Shown here: positions 33,872 to 44,927 of the stretch, in pieces | How positions within the stretch are numbered: position 1 is the first letter of the stretch | How the letters are laid out: each line of letters begins with the position of its first letter | DNA from: Muricea muricata | Taxonomy: Eukaryota; Cnidaria; Anthozoa; Malacalcyonacea; Plexauridae | Assembly: GCA_963855995.1 (NCBI GenBank) | Contig: OY979716.1 | Coordinates: 86,111,560 to 86,175,559 of the forward strand | DNA: 64,000 nucleotides | Direction of reading: 5' to 3' | Notes under the pieces: model-generated | Databases searched by the model: none | What the model saw: only the letters and a program-made list of their open reading frames with translations | Told to the model about the DNA's origin: nothing | Made by a program: the position numbers and the translations under genes

Positions 33872-36800
33872 CTACATGAGTAAAAAGCGGACTCCTTCCA
33901 ACGTCTTCTTAGTCATGACTTTACTCAAATCTTTTCTCGGGCCGTAAGTATCTCTGTAGCTCAAGATTGGCCAGCAATGCTTTGGTAGATTGTGACTTTT
34001 ATCGCGGTCATGATACAGTTGTGCAATTCCAGTTACAAGTTTATCAGCCTTAATTACAGTGGGTATTAACCAATCAATTTTTATCCTAGAATTTGACAAT
34101 AAGTACATTTAACAATTTGAGAAGACACATATGCACATATTTAAACCTTACCAGGAGCTCTTGGATGGGTCTAAAATGGTTCTGTAATTTTAGAAAAAAC
34201 TTATTTTAAATATTTCAATAGCCTACAGTATAACAGTAATTCTTAGATTTGTGCAAGTTGAATGTATTTGTTTTGCATTGGTTGCGACATTAGTTAAAGC
34301 ATAAAGTTGCAACATTGGTTAAAGCTTTACCTTATTAATTGTTAAAGAAGACAAAAAATAATCCATGTCTTTGGTTTTCCAAAAATTAAGGCATTCAACA
34401 AAAACATACAGTACAATTGATAAAAATGTGTAGTTTGGCAACATGGAATGCTGCATACAGACTAGATAGGATAGTGCATACAGTCAATATTAACATACCT
34501 GACCATTATCGAGAAAGTATATGGATATGCTTGGGTACACAGGATAATTTTCAAAGTGTTCTTTAGGTTAGCCAGGATCTCGTCGCTGTAGACACCTTTT
34601 AGTTTCAGTTCAGTGAAATGGTTCTCAGCTAGCTCTTTCGTGTGTTGTAGGGAGCAAATATTCATGATAAATTTTTTGAAATCGTCCCTACCAAAGCTTG
34701 GTTGAGCTTTCGAGCTCCAACCAAGAGATTTACAATGCAATCAATATCTACGCAACTGAGTATACATTGCAGATTCGATGTGCATTTCTTGAAATGACTT
34801 GTCAAACAGATAGACAAGTCCTTGGCTAGATTCTGAAGATCTTGTTCGACGTCACCCAGTTACCGCATCTTCCATTTTAGAATTTCTGACCTTTCTTCAG
34901 AGGAACTCGCTCTGATTTCGACTATCAACCAGCTGTCTACTAATTTTTGGCCATGAAAGGTTTTCTGCTTAATATCACTAATGTTAGAGGCCAGGTGGAA
35001 ACAGCTCACAGGAGGAGAATTTACACGTAGTTTGGCCAATTCGTTTAAGTCTGCTGTGACTTTGGGAATCCACACTGAGGCTTTCCAAATAAGAACACTG
35101 AGGCCTTGTAAGTCAACAAGAAAGGTAATCAATGGCCAGAAGACGTCAATGCACCCACACATATCCGCAACAAAATCCTGTCCACAGATTTCCCATATTT
35201 TCAACTCTAATTTACAATAATTTTTATAGAGTTCCTCATACGTTGCCATGTACACATGAGCTGAAGAGATAAGTTTTCGAAACTGATGAATCTGCGATGT
35301 CACAGAACACGTTGCACAGGTGCGGCTTGTCAACTGAAGCTTGCACAATTCATAGTGTCTGCTTTAGCTTTAGCCTGAGCCAGATTTTTCCCTCTTTAAA
35401 ATATTTAGTGAACAATTGTGCTTCTAGTAATGACATCTGTGAACATGTACTGTGATTTTTTGAGAAGATCCCAAAGCTTATCAGCAAAGCCTTTCAGTTG
35501 ATATTGGCCGTATAACACTGTCCCTTGCCAGGAAATTCCTATAATGTTGATCAGACCACGATAAGCAGTTCTAATGGTCGTATGTAATGGCACACCTCCT
35601 GAATCTTCTTCATGGTTGTCAAATGCTTGGCATACAGCTGGAGCCTGGACAAGAATTGCCATCTTTATACCATTCAACATTATAGTAATGTGGTGGTAGT
35701 AATCGACCTCTTTGGTCGCAATGTGAGCTGCTACTTGCATTTCAAAGTGGATTGCAGCCCATTTGGACTCAACAATGGACAGTGCAACTCTCACTAAATT
35801 TTAGTCACATTAGACCACTTTCGGTCAATTGGTTATTTGAGTGCTCTGCCTTACAATAAAATTAACAATTATCACTAACTAAAGACACAACTAAAATTTA
35901 CTTACAAATCAAATCTCTAATAATAGTGAAAAACTTCCATCGGTCTGCAGATCGATGAAAGTACTGATTATCAATTTCCTCATGTTAATTTAATTACTTT
36001 TTTTGGTTTCAGGAATTTGCTTAATATACCTCAAAGTAATCTTACCTTAAGCACTTCAAAATGTGTTTTTGCATTGTCACCAGCGCAGTTTAGGTGATCC
36101 TTTATTATGTGATTTTTCATGCGGTACCAGTAATCATTCTTGCCTTGGATAATCTTAAACATTTTTGGCATTTTCAAAAAATAAACCACTGGATATATTA
36201 TTACCATATCTGGAGAACAAATTGAAAAGTTGACCATGACAATGAAATCAATGATTCATGTGAGTGAATAGACCCCTGATTCATATAACCATTGATAGCA
36301 TATTAACTCACAAAACTGGTAGTTTATATGACACCTTGATAATTAAAAAGTTAGAAACTGAATTGATATCACAATTATGGTAGTTGTATTACCCAGCATA
36401 ATACAATTTGTAGTATATAATACACCCATGTAAATATAGTTTTACTTCTTTATATGCGATGCAATGGAACACCCATCTTCTTTGATTCTCATTGGATTGT
36501 TTTTTTCAAATCGTTGTCGCGCGAGGAAAGGTACTCAAAACACATCTGACATCTGGCACATCCTTTCTGGCAGTTTTCAGCACTGGCAAAAAATCTGACA
36601 GTCTTGACTTTTTCTGTTAATTAGATAATATTCTCTATCTTACTCAAGTCCATGCAAGAGGTGCTGCTTTAGATATACTTGTCTGTGGTGAGTTCATTCA
36701 CCAAATTTGACATATCAGATGCAGTACTTGTTGTAGCCGAAGGAACTGTTTGCTGTTCAATTTTTGCAGATAAATCTTTCAACATAGTAACTACCACATC

Positions 36801-37326
36801 CATCTTGTCTTCTAGTTTACTATGGCCTCCAATAGACAATTTTTCATCTAAGTTTTGATGGCTTGGTAATAAAAGACGATCTTCACTTTGACTGGAATTA
36901 ATTACTTTGTTTGTAATTTCCAATTTTTTCAAACAAATACTTTCGTAGGCATCCAAAGCTTCTGCAGCAATTGGAGCAGTAGCGTCAACAAAATGGATAA
37001 GATGCATTTTCATGCCACTGTGCTTTTAAAACATGCATTTCTTTTGTCTGCTTATCACTTTGACATAGATAAATAGTTGTAAGGAGACATGGATTTATCA
37101 GCACTGAAAAAGAAGTGTGGGTATGGGACTGATGAAAGCACGTCAAGTTAAAGGAATTCAAAGCTTCATAAAACAAAGCTGCAGGCAGTTGTTCGCAGTT
37201 CTGATATTTCTTGCAAAACAATCTACTCAATCTACGTACAAAATCCTGCCATTTATTGACATGATATTTCTTTAACCTATTGAGCTGTGCAAGCAATTTC
37301 CTTCCAAGAGTAAAAACACCTAGCAT
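33872..37326 (-). CDS. Candidate multi-exon gene, unrecognised
   Basis: A run of coding-like blocks lies on the minus strand: 37,326-36,985, 37,013-36,669 (coiled-coil-like KLEDKMDVVVTMLKDLSAKIEQ), 36,237-36,043 (ending at a clear donor AAG/gtaaga), 35,794-35,405 (MQVAAHIATKEVDYYHH), 35,348-34,863 (CIDVFWPLITFLVDL), 34,740-34,465 and 34,108-33,872. Blocks are long for chance in AT-rich DNA and share a strand, but phases do not all fit and the 57-base gap at 35,350-35,404 has no good intron. I recognise no domain. It could be a host gene, the only one in the window, or a decayed element ORF. Confidence 0.4.
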
Positions 37327-38230
37327 TATAGTGATTAGACAAATTTAAAAACTGTTATATGAATGCAATGCTGCTATAAAAGGGTCAAAACGTGGAACTA
37401 ACAATGTACTTTCACAATTCATATAGCTAAAAACTCTGGAATGATATGAGATGATGGAATGATATAAGGTGTCAGCCGGAAAGAATAAATACCTGTTAGT
37501 CCCCGAGCCAATGGCGCAAAGCGCCGTTCCGGGCATTAGCCTGGGGCGAGGGTACTAATTCTGCACGGCTATTTACACCTGGGAAAAGGAAAGCATAACG
37601 AAGTCTGAAGTTCATAAAATATCGCAGGCACATGGCTCAAGGGTGGCGATGAGTGGGTGGTCATCACTGATCTCAAAAATATGGTGGACTATATTGCACT
37701 ACAATATTTCGTACTTTTGCAAAAAGATTTGGCAACTTTCACAACCAACGAAGGGTGGTCATTTCTGATCTCAGGAATATGGCGGACTATCAGGAGTAGC
37801 AAACACTTAAGGCATCCCAAAAGGCGAGAAATAAGACGAAAACGACTGCCACAAGACTCTTGAAGAGAGATTAATTCGGGGAAAATTAATACAGAGAAGC
37901 ACCAAGAATTGACTATGGCGTAAAACACAAGGCAAGTTTGTTGATAATGCATATTTATACTTGTGTTTTAATGCTTTATAAAGGCCGGCGTAGCCGTACT
38001 CATTCAGTCTATTCACTGTTTAAATTCCAGAGTAAGTTCATGTTTTGTATATGCAAGACTGTCTTCTTATTACTAATGTAATTAATAGGTCGTATTTTAT
38101 ACCAAATTTAAGCTTACATTAGGTTTAATAAAAAACTGATGACAAATGTTGTGCCATTTAAAAAAATTGTCAATAAAACAAGGATTAAAAACTGATATTC
38201 TGTCATTTTGAAAAAATATACAGAACGAAC
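37327..38230. other. Spacer with a copy of an interspersed repeat
   Basis: The stretch 37,499-37,760 shares blocks with 58,722-59,000 (see that entry). Otherwise no gene is seen. Confidence 0.5.
37499..37760 (+). repeat. Interspersed repeat, copy 1 (related to 58,722)
   Basis: It begins GTCCCCGAGCCAATGGCGCAAAGCG in pieces that match 58,722 onward. Later shared blocks are CTGATCTC(A)...ATATGGYGGACTAT and TTTTGCAAAAAGATTYGGCAA. No terminal repeats were found, so its class is unknown. Confidence 0.6.
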
Positions 38231-39059
38231 CATAGAGATTATAAAAGAATAGAGTTGGCATCGTGGGACGAACTGCGAGACAAATTGAACAAATCTAATG
38301 GGGGGGCAAATTTAGGTCCCGGATGTATAGCGATGAAAGCATACTGTTTTTGTCAATTTTTTCTTGTTTTTATGACCATGATGCACACAGATACTGACTA
38401 TACTAGAAAAACATGTTTTTAGCTTTCTAGTTTTTGTAATTTTAGGTGCAGACAGCCAGATTTTTGTGTAAATATCAGAGTTTTTCAACCTTAGGTTCTC
38501 CCTAGCAACGCATAGCAACCAGTTTTTGACCGGCTTTTCGCAGCGAGGTTTTGCAAAATATCTGCTAAATTATCCCACACCTGGACACAAATTGAACTTA
38601 TTTGCCTTCAAACAGTTATCAAAATTGTTTTAGAGGTACAACAAGGTGTACAACCACAATACTGCGATGTATTTAAACTTTAAGGACTTTTCTAGTGTGT
38701 TCATCTGATTTTTCGAATACAAAAATTGCATTTTCGCTCACAAATACTCAACATTAAACATACCCAACTTTATCCTGTATTCAAAACACAAAATTGAAAC
38801 CTTTAAAGACAATCCCGCACTAATCTTTAACATTTTCGCCTTAGTTTTTATTAAAAAAACTCTTAGTGCGAAAAAATCGGGAAAAGTTTTTTCTCAGCTT
38901 TCTCAATCTGTTGTTGTGAACAGTCGATCAACAGCCAATAGATGTAAGATGTTACATCCGGGTCTTAAATTTGCCCCCCATTAGCAAGCTTCAATTTGTC
39001 CCGCGAGCTTGACTGAATTTTAATCAGGATGCCGCCTCTATTCTTTTATAATCTCTATG
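38231..39059. mobile_element. 829-bp non-autonomous TIR element
   Basis: The left end CATAGAGATTATAAAAGAATA matches the reverse complement of the right end. Further paired blocks inside are GGGACAAATTGAA / TTCAATTTGTCCC and AATGGGGGGGCAAATTTA / TAAATTTGCCCCCCATT. The termini fit CANRG as in P-superfamily elements. The flanking octamers GAACGAAC and AAAAGAAC match at 6 of 8, a weak target duplication. No coding capacity. Confidence 0.7.
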
Positions 39060-39208
39060 AAAAGAACAACAATTGCCGTGTTGCTATGACAACAACTTAT
39101 TCAAATACTTCATCTAATTCCAAAAATATAGTTGCATGCTCTTAGTGGTGAGGGGTTGCTGCATGCATGTATTTCTAGTAATATTTTAAAGCTGGTTAAA
39201 TAACATAC

Positions 39209-39583
39209 TTGTAGTCCTCTTGGTGTTTGACTCAACTTCTTGAAAAAAATTGGTAATACCACTGCTTTTTTTGTGGCTGTTTTTTCACCTAATTGCATTT
39301 CAGCATTGCCAACTGTGTTACCTAAAAAATATAACATTTTTTGACAATTGCCATTGGCAAATGGCAATAGTAATTCAACTTATGTAATAGTTTGTACAAA
39401 TTTAAAGCAAATACCTTGGCATTTGGAACTCAGTACCATGCCCCCATAACCCTCCTCTGGCCCTAGAATGCTACATGGCTCAAAGCTGTGGCAGGGTTTT
39501 GTGCAAGCATAACAAGAATGACTTCCTGCATATTCTTTCTTACAGGAAACACAAACTAAAGCAGTATAAAGAAAAGTTGCCAT
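39209..39583 (-). pseudogene. Two N-terminal exons of a SCAND3/ZBED9-like hAT-derived protein
   Basis: Exon A (about 39,583-39,415) encodes a zinc-binding segment CVSCKKEYAGSHSCYACTK then GPEEGYGG and CQG, as at the N-terminus of SCAND3-like and related hAT transposase proteins. Exon B (39,321-39,209) encodes GNTVGNAEMQLGEK and IFFKKLSQTPRGLQ. The donor of A, the acceptor of B and the donor of B are canonical, and the A-B join keeps frame. No further exons (BED, transposase core) were found to the left, so only the 5' part remains, or the rest has been deleted. Confidence 0.5.
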
Positions 39584-41152
39584 AAATTTATATTAGTATA
39601 ATTATGTACTGTAAAACTAAAAACATTGGCACTTTGCCATATATACTCCAACACAAACTCAAGATACTTAATAACATAATGTAGAAGAGCATATAAAACC
39701 ATTATGCATCAATTGATCAATTTGAGAACCATAATAAATAAATACCATAATTATGAATATTCAACACTTTCAATAATCGTTATTCGTTAGTTATTTGACT
39801 CACTTTGCATTTGAGATAGATTATTTTGCGAGTCGTGGGAGTCATACGAGTCGTGCGAGTTATGCTAATGTAGTGATCGCATGACCATGTACAACCTATG
39901 GTAGGAACAATACAACTAGTTTGTTAAAAAACAAATCTTAAACAAATACATTGTGCTTGAAAAAAAAAATTAATCGTGCTTAAAATTATTTTTAACATTA
40001 ACAACAACCAACTATATTGTATGTCTATGCATGTTCATGAATAACAAAATAGAAACAAGTATGAACAGTTTGATGGTACTACATATTTACAATGACACAG
40101 TTTGAAGGCGTATTTAATTAGGCGTGTCTTCCACTCAGCGGAAATTGTAGCGCGATCGCTTTCTTTTCAAATCGGCAATTTTTTATTTGGAGAAACTAGC
40201 ACAGCAACCACGGATAATGAGTTCCGTTTCGCTTGAGTGTCTGTGCTTCAAAAGAAAGCCATTGCAAAAACTAGATCGCGATTGGCACTGGATAGAAATC
40301 AGCCTTAAGCCTAGCTTCCTCTAACAATATTTTTTCGATACAATTGTCTTAGTTCAATCACTTTTTAATTGGAATGAATGCTTGCTTTTTAATTGCTTAC
40401 TGTATCTGAACATTGGATTAGAGTCCCCCACGATCGCCCATGTCTATGCAAACAAGCACTTCGACATAACCAGTAACTATAATTACTATAAATGCAAAAC
40501 AAAATCAATTTAAATGCTGGACAAACTCAGTGAAGACACCCCCAAAAATATAGAATCTACAGTACTGTAGCAATGCTCTATGGTTAGCATGTAAATTCAG
40601 TTTTTTATCGAAATAGCTATTAATGAATAATGTTTAAAACCACCGCCATGGTCGGTTTAGTGGTCAACTAGAATATTGACCTGACCACAAAAAATGCAGT
40701 TATATTTCAATAATGAAGGCAGTTAATTTATAGGAATATTGCTTTCCCATTCACGCAGGAGTCTCTTCATCCGAGATAACTACCAATGCCAATCACCTAA
40801 CCAACCAATATTAAACTATATTTCTAAACAACATTTGTAAAACTATAGTCAGTTGTGGAAATGTTTTCTTGAGACCTGAACCATAAGTTGAAACACCTTG
40901 ATGTCTTCGTTAGTCTCGTTCAAGTAGTTACGTGCAGATAACAACGACAAGAGTTTCTTAACCAAGACTTATGTCAAAATGTTGCTTTAGGTACAGCTTG
41001 TGACAAGATTTCAATTCTTGCTTTACTTTTTCTGAGATCTTAAGCATAGAATTTTCAAAATTTGCGTTTTTTACACGTATGCAAGACGCGTTGAGATGAT
41101 AATAAGCGTTCTTTAAGCCGTTGGATGTCTTCACGTTTCCCCCAGCCTCCCT
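39584..41152. other. Spacer 3' of the MULE gene
   Basis: No gene seen. A GCGAGTC-rich degenerate repeat lies at 39,817-39,855, and its inverted relative is at 51,935-51,990. The sequence at 40,150-40,290 has a weak inverted pair (GCGCGATCGC / GATCGCGAT). Confidence 0.4.
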
Positions 41153-42115
41153 CTACTCACGGATCTCTTTATGCCTGACAATCAAGTCATAAGGCTCTTT
41201 TAACACCTCTTTAGGATGCTTCCTAAACTTGTTGTTTCCCAGCGGACATCCAGAGCACACCTTTATTGCACGTGAAATAAACACGACGTCAAAAGGATTT
41301 TCAATGTTTTCACTTCCAGCCAAAGGAAATATTGCGGCGGCCGTTTCAGAAATCGAAGATTGATCTTGTTCACACGCATTAATAACGGGTTTAAGTTCTG
41401 CTTTTGTAAGTTCTATTTGCTGAATGGTTGTGCAACTTTCTGTAATCCCTAATACGTACAAATACACAAAAAGTATGTGCTTGCACACTGTTCGTTTCGT
41501 TAATAAACCTATCGGGCACGAGCAACTGGGAGACTTCCCAATGGACACATCATAGGTAATGTTGGCTTCTGTCACTTGGGCACTTTTGATAACAAATGTA
41601 AATTTGTCTTTGTTAACTTTGCGTACAGATATAACCTTCATGTGTTGATGTTGTCTTTGACAATTGGACAGTTGCTTTTGGAAAACAATACTCCTCTTTT
41701 TACGAAAACGACTACCATTGCGTTTTTAGTTAGGATCCATTGCCTTTGTTGGTATCGTATCATCACTGGAGCTACAATCTTCTGAATCCAGATTTTGATG
41801 CTCGTTGCAAGTACGGGCTTTAGTTTTTGAATTCGAATGATTCTCTTTGTTTTGGTTGTGTTTAGTTGGTGCCTCCTCGCCTGAAGTGCTTTCGTCTTTG
41901 TTTCGTAGTTCAGAGTCACTGACGTCGCTTTGGTTGTATGCACTTCCTGCATACTTTTTCTTCTTTTTACATTTCGGGGCATTTGACTTTCTCCTTTGTC
42001 TATGGTCTGGTCTATGTGTACACAAAGGGTCGACACGAAAACTTCTTCCAAACTCTCTCTCCTCTTGAGCTAATAGCACGTCGTCTTCTGCAAGTAATTC
42101 TTGTGAGTAGAGAGC
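41153..42115 (-). pseudogene. MULE transposase, 3' part with SWIM zinc finger
   Basis: This continues the frame of the upstream transposase after the 2.8-kb insertion. First comes a hydrophilic linker (LLAQEEREFG, KCKKKKKYAGSAYNQ, acidic SEDCSSSDD), then an in-frame TAA at about 41,726. A SWIM-type zinc finger follows (SCSCPIGLLTKR, CKHILFVYLYVLGI; 41,560-41,440), then a C-terminal tail ending at 41,153. SWIM fingers (C-x-C-x(n)-C-x-H) sit C-terminal to the DDE core in Mutator-like transposases. Frame and order fit one gene with 44,928-47,616. Confidence 0.8.
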
Positions 42116-44927
42116 ACTGAGCTTTACTAATATATCTGGAGGAGCGGCTCCTATACTTGCTTCAGTAATCGCAGTGTCGCCAAAAACATGGCGGATTTCG
42201 GCCTCTGCTGACGCCAGATCAACGCCATATGGTTCCTCAGCCTAAAGGTATTTGCCACTGACTGGGCTCAATTGTAAAGCAGGCTCATCTTTCACACCCC
42301 CCTTTTAGTTTTCGCTGTAAATTTTGGGGGTTTTAAAAGCTTTTTTCATGTTTGCTGGACGCTTCACGAACTTTTGAAAAACAAATTTGCAAGTTTTACA
42401 AGTTATCTCGGCCAGGAAAGGACAAAAAACCTCGAAATATATTGGCAAAAACAACATTTCAAGGGACAATTGGATTGGTATAAAACCGAAGAATTTTGCA
42501 GTTTATATTCACGAGGAAAAAACAAAATATTTCCAGCTAAAATTGTTGAGTAAAACTTATTTTTAACAACGAGCGGGTACTTTACACTTTACCGTACCCG
42601 AATAACGTCAGTAGGTGATTTTGATGGCGCATGTACTTTGTAATTACTAGGGTATGGTAAAATGTAAAATTTCCCAACGAGCTTTTGAAACGAGTGTTTT
42701 TGTCTTTAAAGCCGCTTTGTTGTACATCAGCATTTGTTATATGGCTATGTTTTTACCTGTTTTTTACAATCATGCTTTAATGTTTTTATTGAATGCCATC
42801 TTGTGACCATAAATCAAGGCTTTTTGTTTCTTAACTGTCTTGAACATTTATAGTTTACTATAGATGGTAGAAAAGTCGTGCATTTCACAAAATGTTTTGC
42901 ATTTTACATGCAAGTTTTTGCGTCTCGTAAAGTATTTTTTGCAAATTATATTGTGTATAATTTTGCTCACGAAGTTCAAGCATAGTTCAAGCATGCTTGC
43001 TTGAGACAAGCTTTCTCTCTCATTTCCCCCTATGTTTAAGCTTAATATTTATGCTTGTTTAAATAGCCAGTATATAATCTGACTACCATTCTTGTTCACC
43101 TCAGAACTATTCCGCAACAATACTGCTGAGATGTATTATTTGTTTAATTACTTAAATAGGTAAGATATAATTTTTCACTACCAATACTCCACAGAGATAA
43201 ATACTCCACACAAAAATAGAATATGATATGGATTAGGGGAATTGACTGCTGTCAATAAAAGTACAGTATTAAGATGCCTAATCCCCAATGAAGCTCTCAT
43301 CTCTCCATTATCCATCTTGTGCACCCCCCTCCTTTTCTCCTTATTATTCTACTGCTTTTGGCTTTTTTGAACAACTCTTTAAAAAATGTATTTTTGTTTA
43401 CTACAAAACCAATCCACAGTGATACAATTCTTACTTATATTATTTAAAGTGAAAAAATTCAAAGTTAAGTAATTTAAACTAACAATGAGTCATTGAAGAA
43501 AAACACCAACTCCACATTTAGCAAGAGTAATCCTAACTCCACTTGAGCAATGTATGCTCCCTGAGTGGGATGAGGATATTATATCATGCTGATACTATGG
43601 TAAAAATGCTACATCATCTGAAGGTTGAGGATGACATGAATCTCCCATCTCTGCATTGGTGGTGCAGATGTTCTCTGAAATTACAATAATGCCTAAAACT
43701 ACATTGTATACTATTATGACTATGACTATGACATAACTATCATTGTGTTGTCCAAATGGGCTTTTCTGATCTCTTCTCAATTTTGATGTGGTAGTGATAA
43801 CAGATTATTAGTGCAACATTTGAAGAAAACAGTTGTACTGCACAAAATATTACACATATATGACAGATATCCATGTTGACTGTAGCTACATATTAGAATA
43901 CATAATAAGTTAGAGTGGGAGTGTTTTGCTCTAGTTCTTGGTACATCACATTAAAATCTGCAATAAAATGAAAAACAAATTTACTACCTTGTTTGTGTTC
44001 AATTAATGTATAGAAACATGCAAGGCTATTAATAATTAAAACCACTGAGTGTCCAGCACTCCCCATGATGAATAACCATCAGGTGTTAGACAGCAAAATA
44101 AGAAATGAGATCCATAATGCATCTTACCCAACACATTACTCAAAAAAGGGAAAAAACTGCACAATGTAAATTTTATGGGATTTATAGACATGACCTAAAA
44201 TGTTATGTTATGCACCACTGACACTACATTGCATTTCAAAAATAAGCTGAATTAATTGTCTGTTTCTCTACACTTCAATCTACAATTACTATGCCAACAG
44301 AGGTCACAGAGGCATAGATGTTTTTATCAGGCACAGAGAGATTGTTCCACACTGTCAAGTGATATAATTAACTTCAGTATCAAACTGCAAATGGGCAAAC
44401 ATTAAATCATGGACACATGACTATAGGCATTCATCAAGGAAAACTTGTTGTCCATATAAATAACATCAAAAACAGCTCTATTAAAGTAAAAGTCAGAGCC
44501 TGATGCTGAAGACAGAACTGTTTATACGGAAATACCCAATAAATAAACAGACTTTGCATCATTTCTGTAAACTTTGAGAATCAAAATGCAAACTTAGCCA
44601 GTAAAACGATATAAAATTGAAAGTTTCGAGATTCTTACCTTCTAGAAGGAACATTTCCACATTATTTTTACAAATACTTGCGTCCACGAGCGAAAAAACC
44701 CTATTTTTTTCTTTGATTTTTTCCCCGAAAACAACCAAGCCATAAAGTTTTTTGCAAAAACCAGGGGGGCGAAGGTCTTCTTAAAAGCTCGGGATCGCGG
44801 TTGGTCAGTGGTAAATACCTGTAGGCTGAGGAACCATATGGCGTCAGCAAAGGCCAAAATCCGCCATGTTTTTGGCGACACTTTTTCATGCCGAGCCGCT
44901 CCTCCAGATATATTAGTAAAGCTCAGT
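42116..44927. mobile_element. 2.8-kb non-autonomous TIR element nested in the MULE gene
   Basis: The ends are inverted repeats of about 150 bp starting ACTGAGCTTTACTAATATAT and sharing GGAGGAGCGGCTC, GTCGCCAAAAACATGGCGGA and ATATGGTTCCTCAGCC. The target duplication is 10 bp: AGTAGAGAGC (42,106-42,115) and GGTAGAGAGC (44,928-44,937), one difference. The length of the duplication and the long TIRs fit a Mutator-like element. The interior has no coding sequence I can support; it contains an imperfect hairpin at 42,571-42,682. Removing it with one target copy restores the MULE frame. Confidence 0.85.
42571..42682. repeat. Imperfect 112-bp hairpin
   Basis: GAGCGGGTACTTTACACTTTA pairs imperfectly with the stretch ending TAAAATTTCCCAACGAGC. 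It lies inside the 2.8-kb element. Confidence 0.5.

Noticed and set aside
44642-44889. Open frames inside the right TIR of the 2.8-kb element
   Set aside because: They overlap one another in different frames, lack any family motif, and are not conserved in the matching left TIR.
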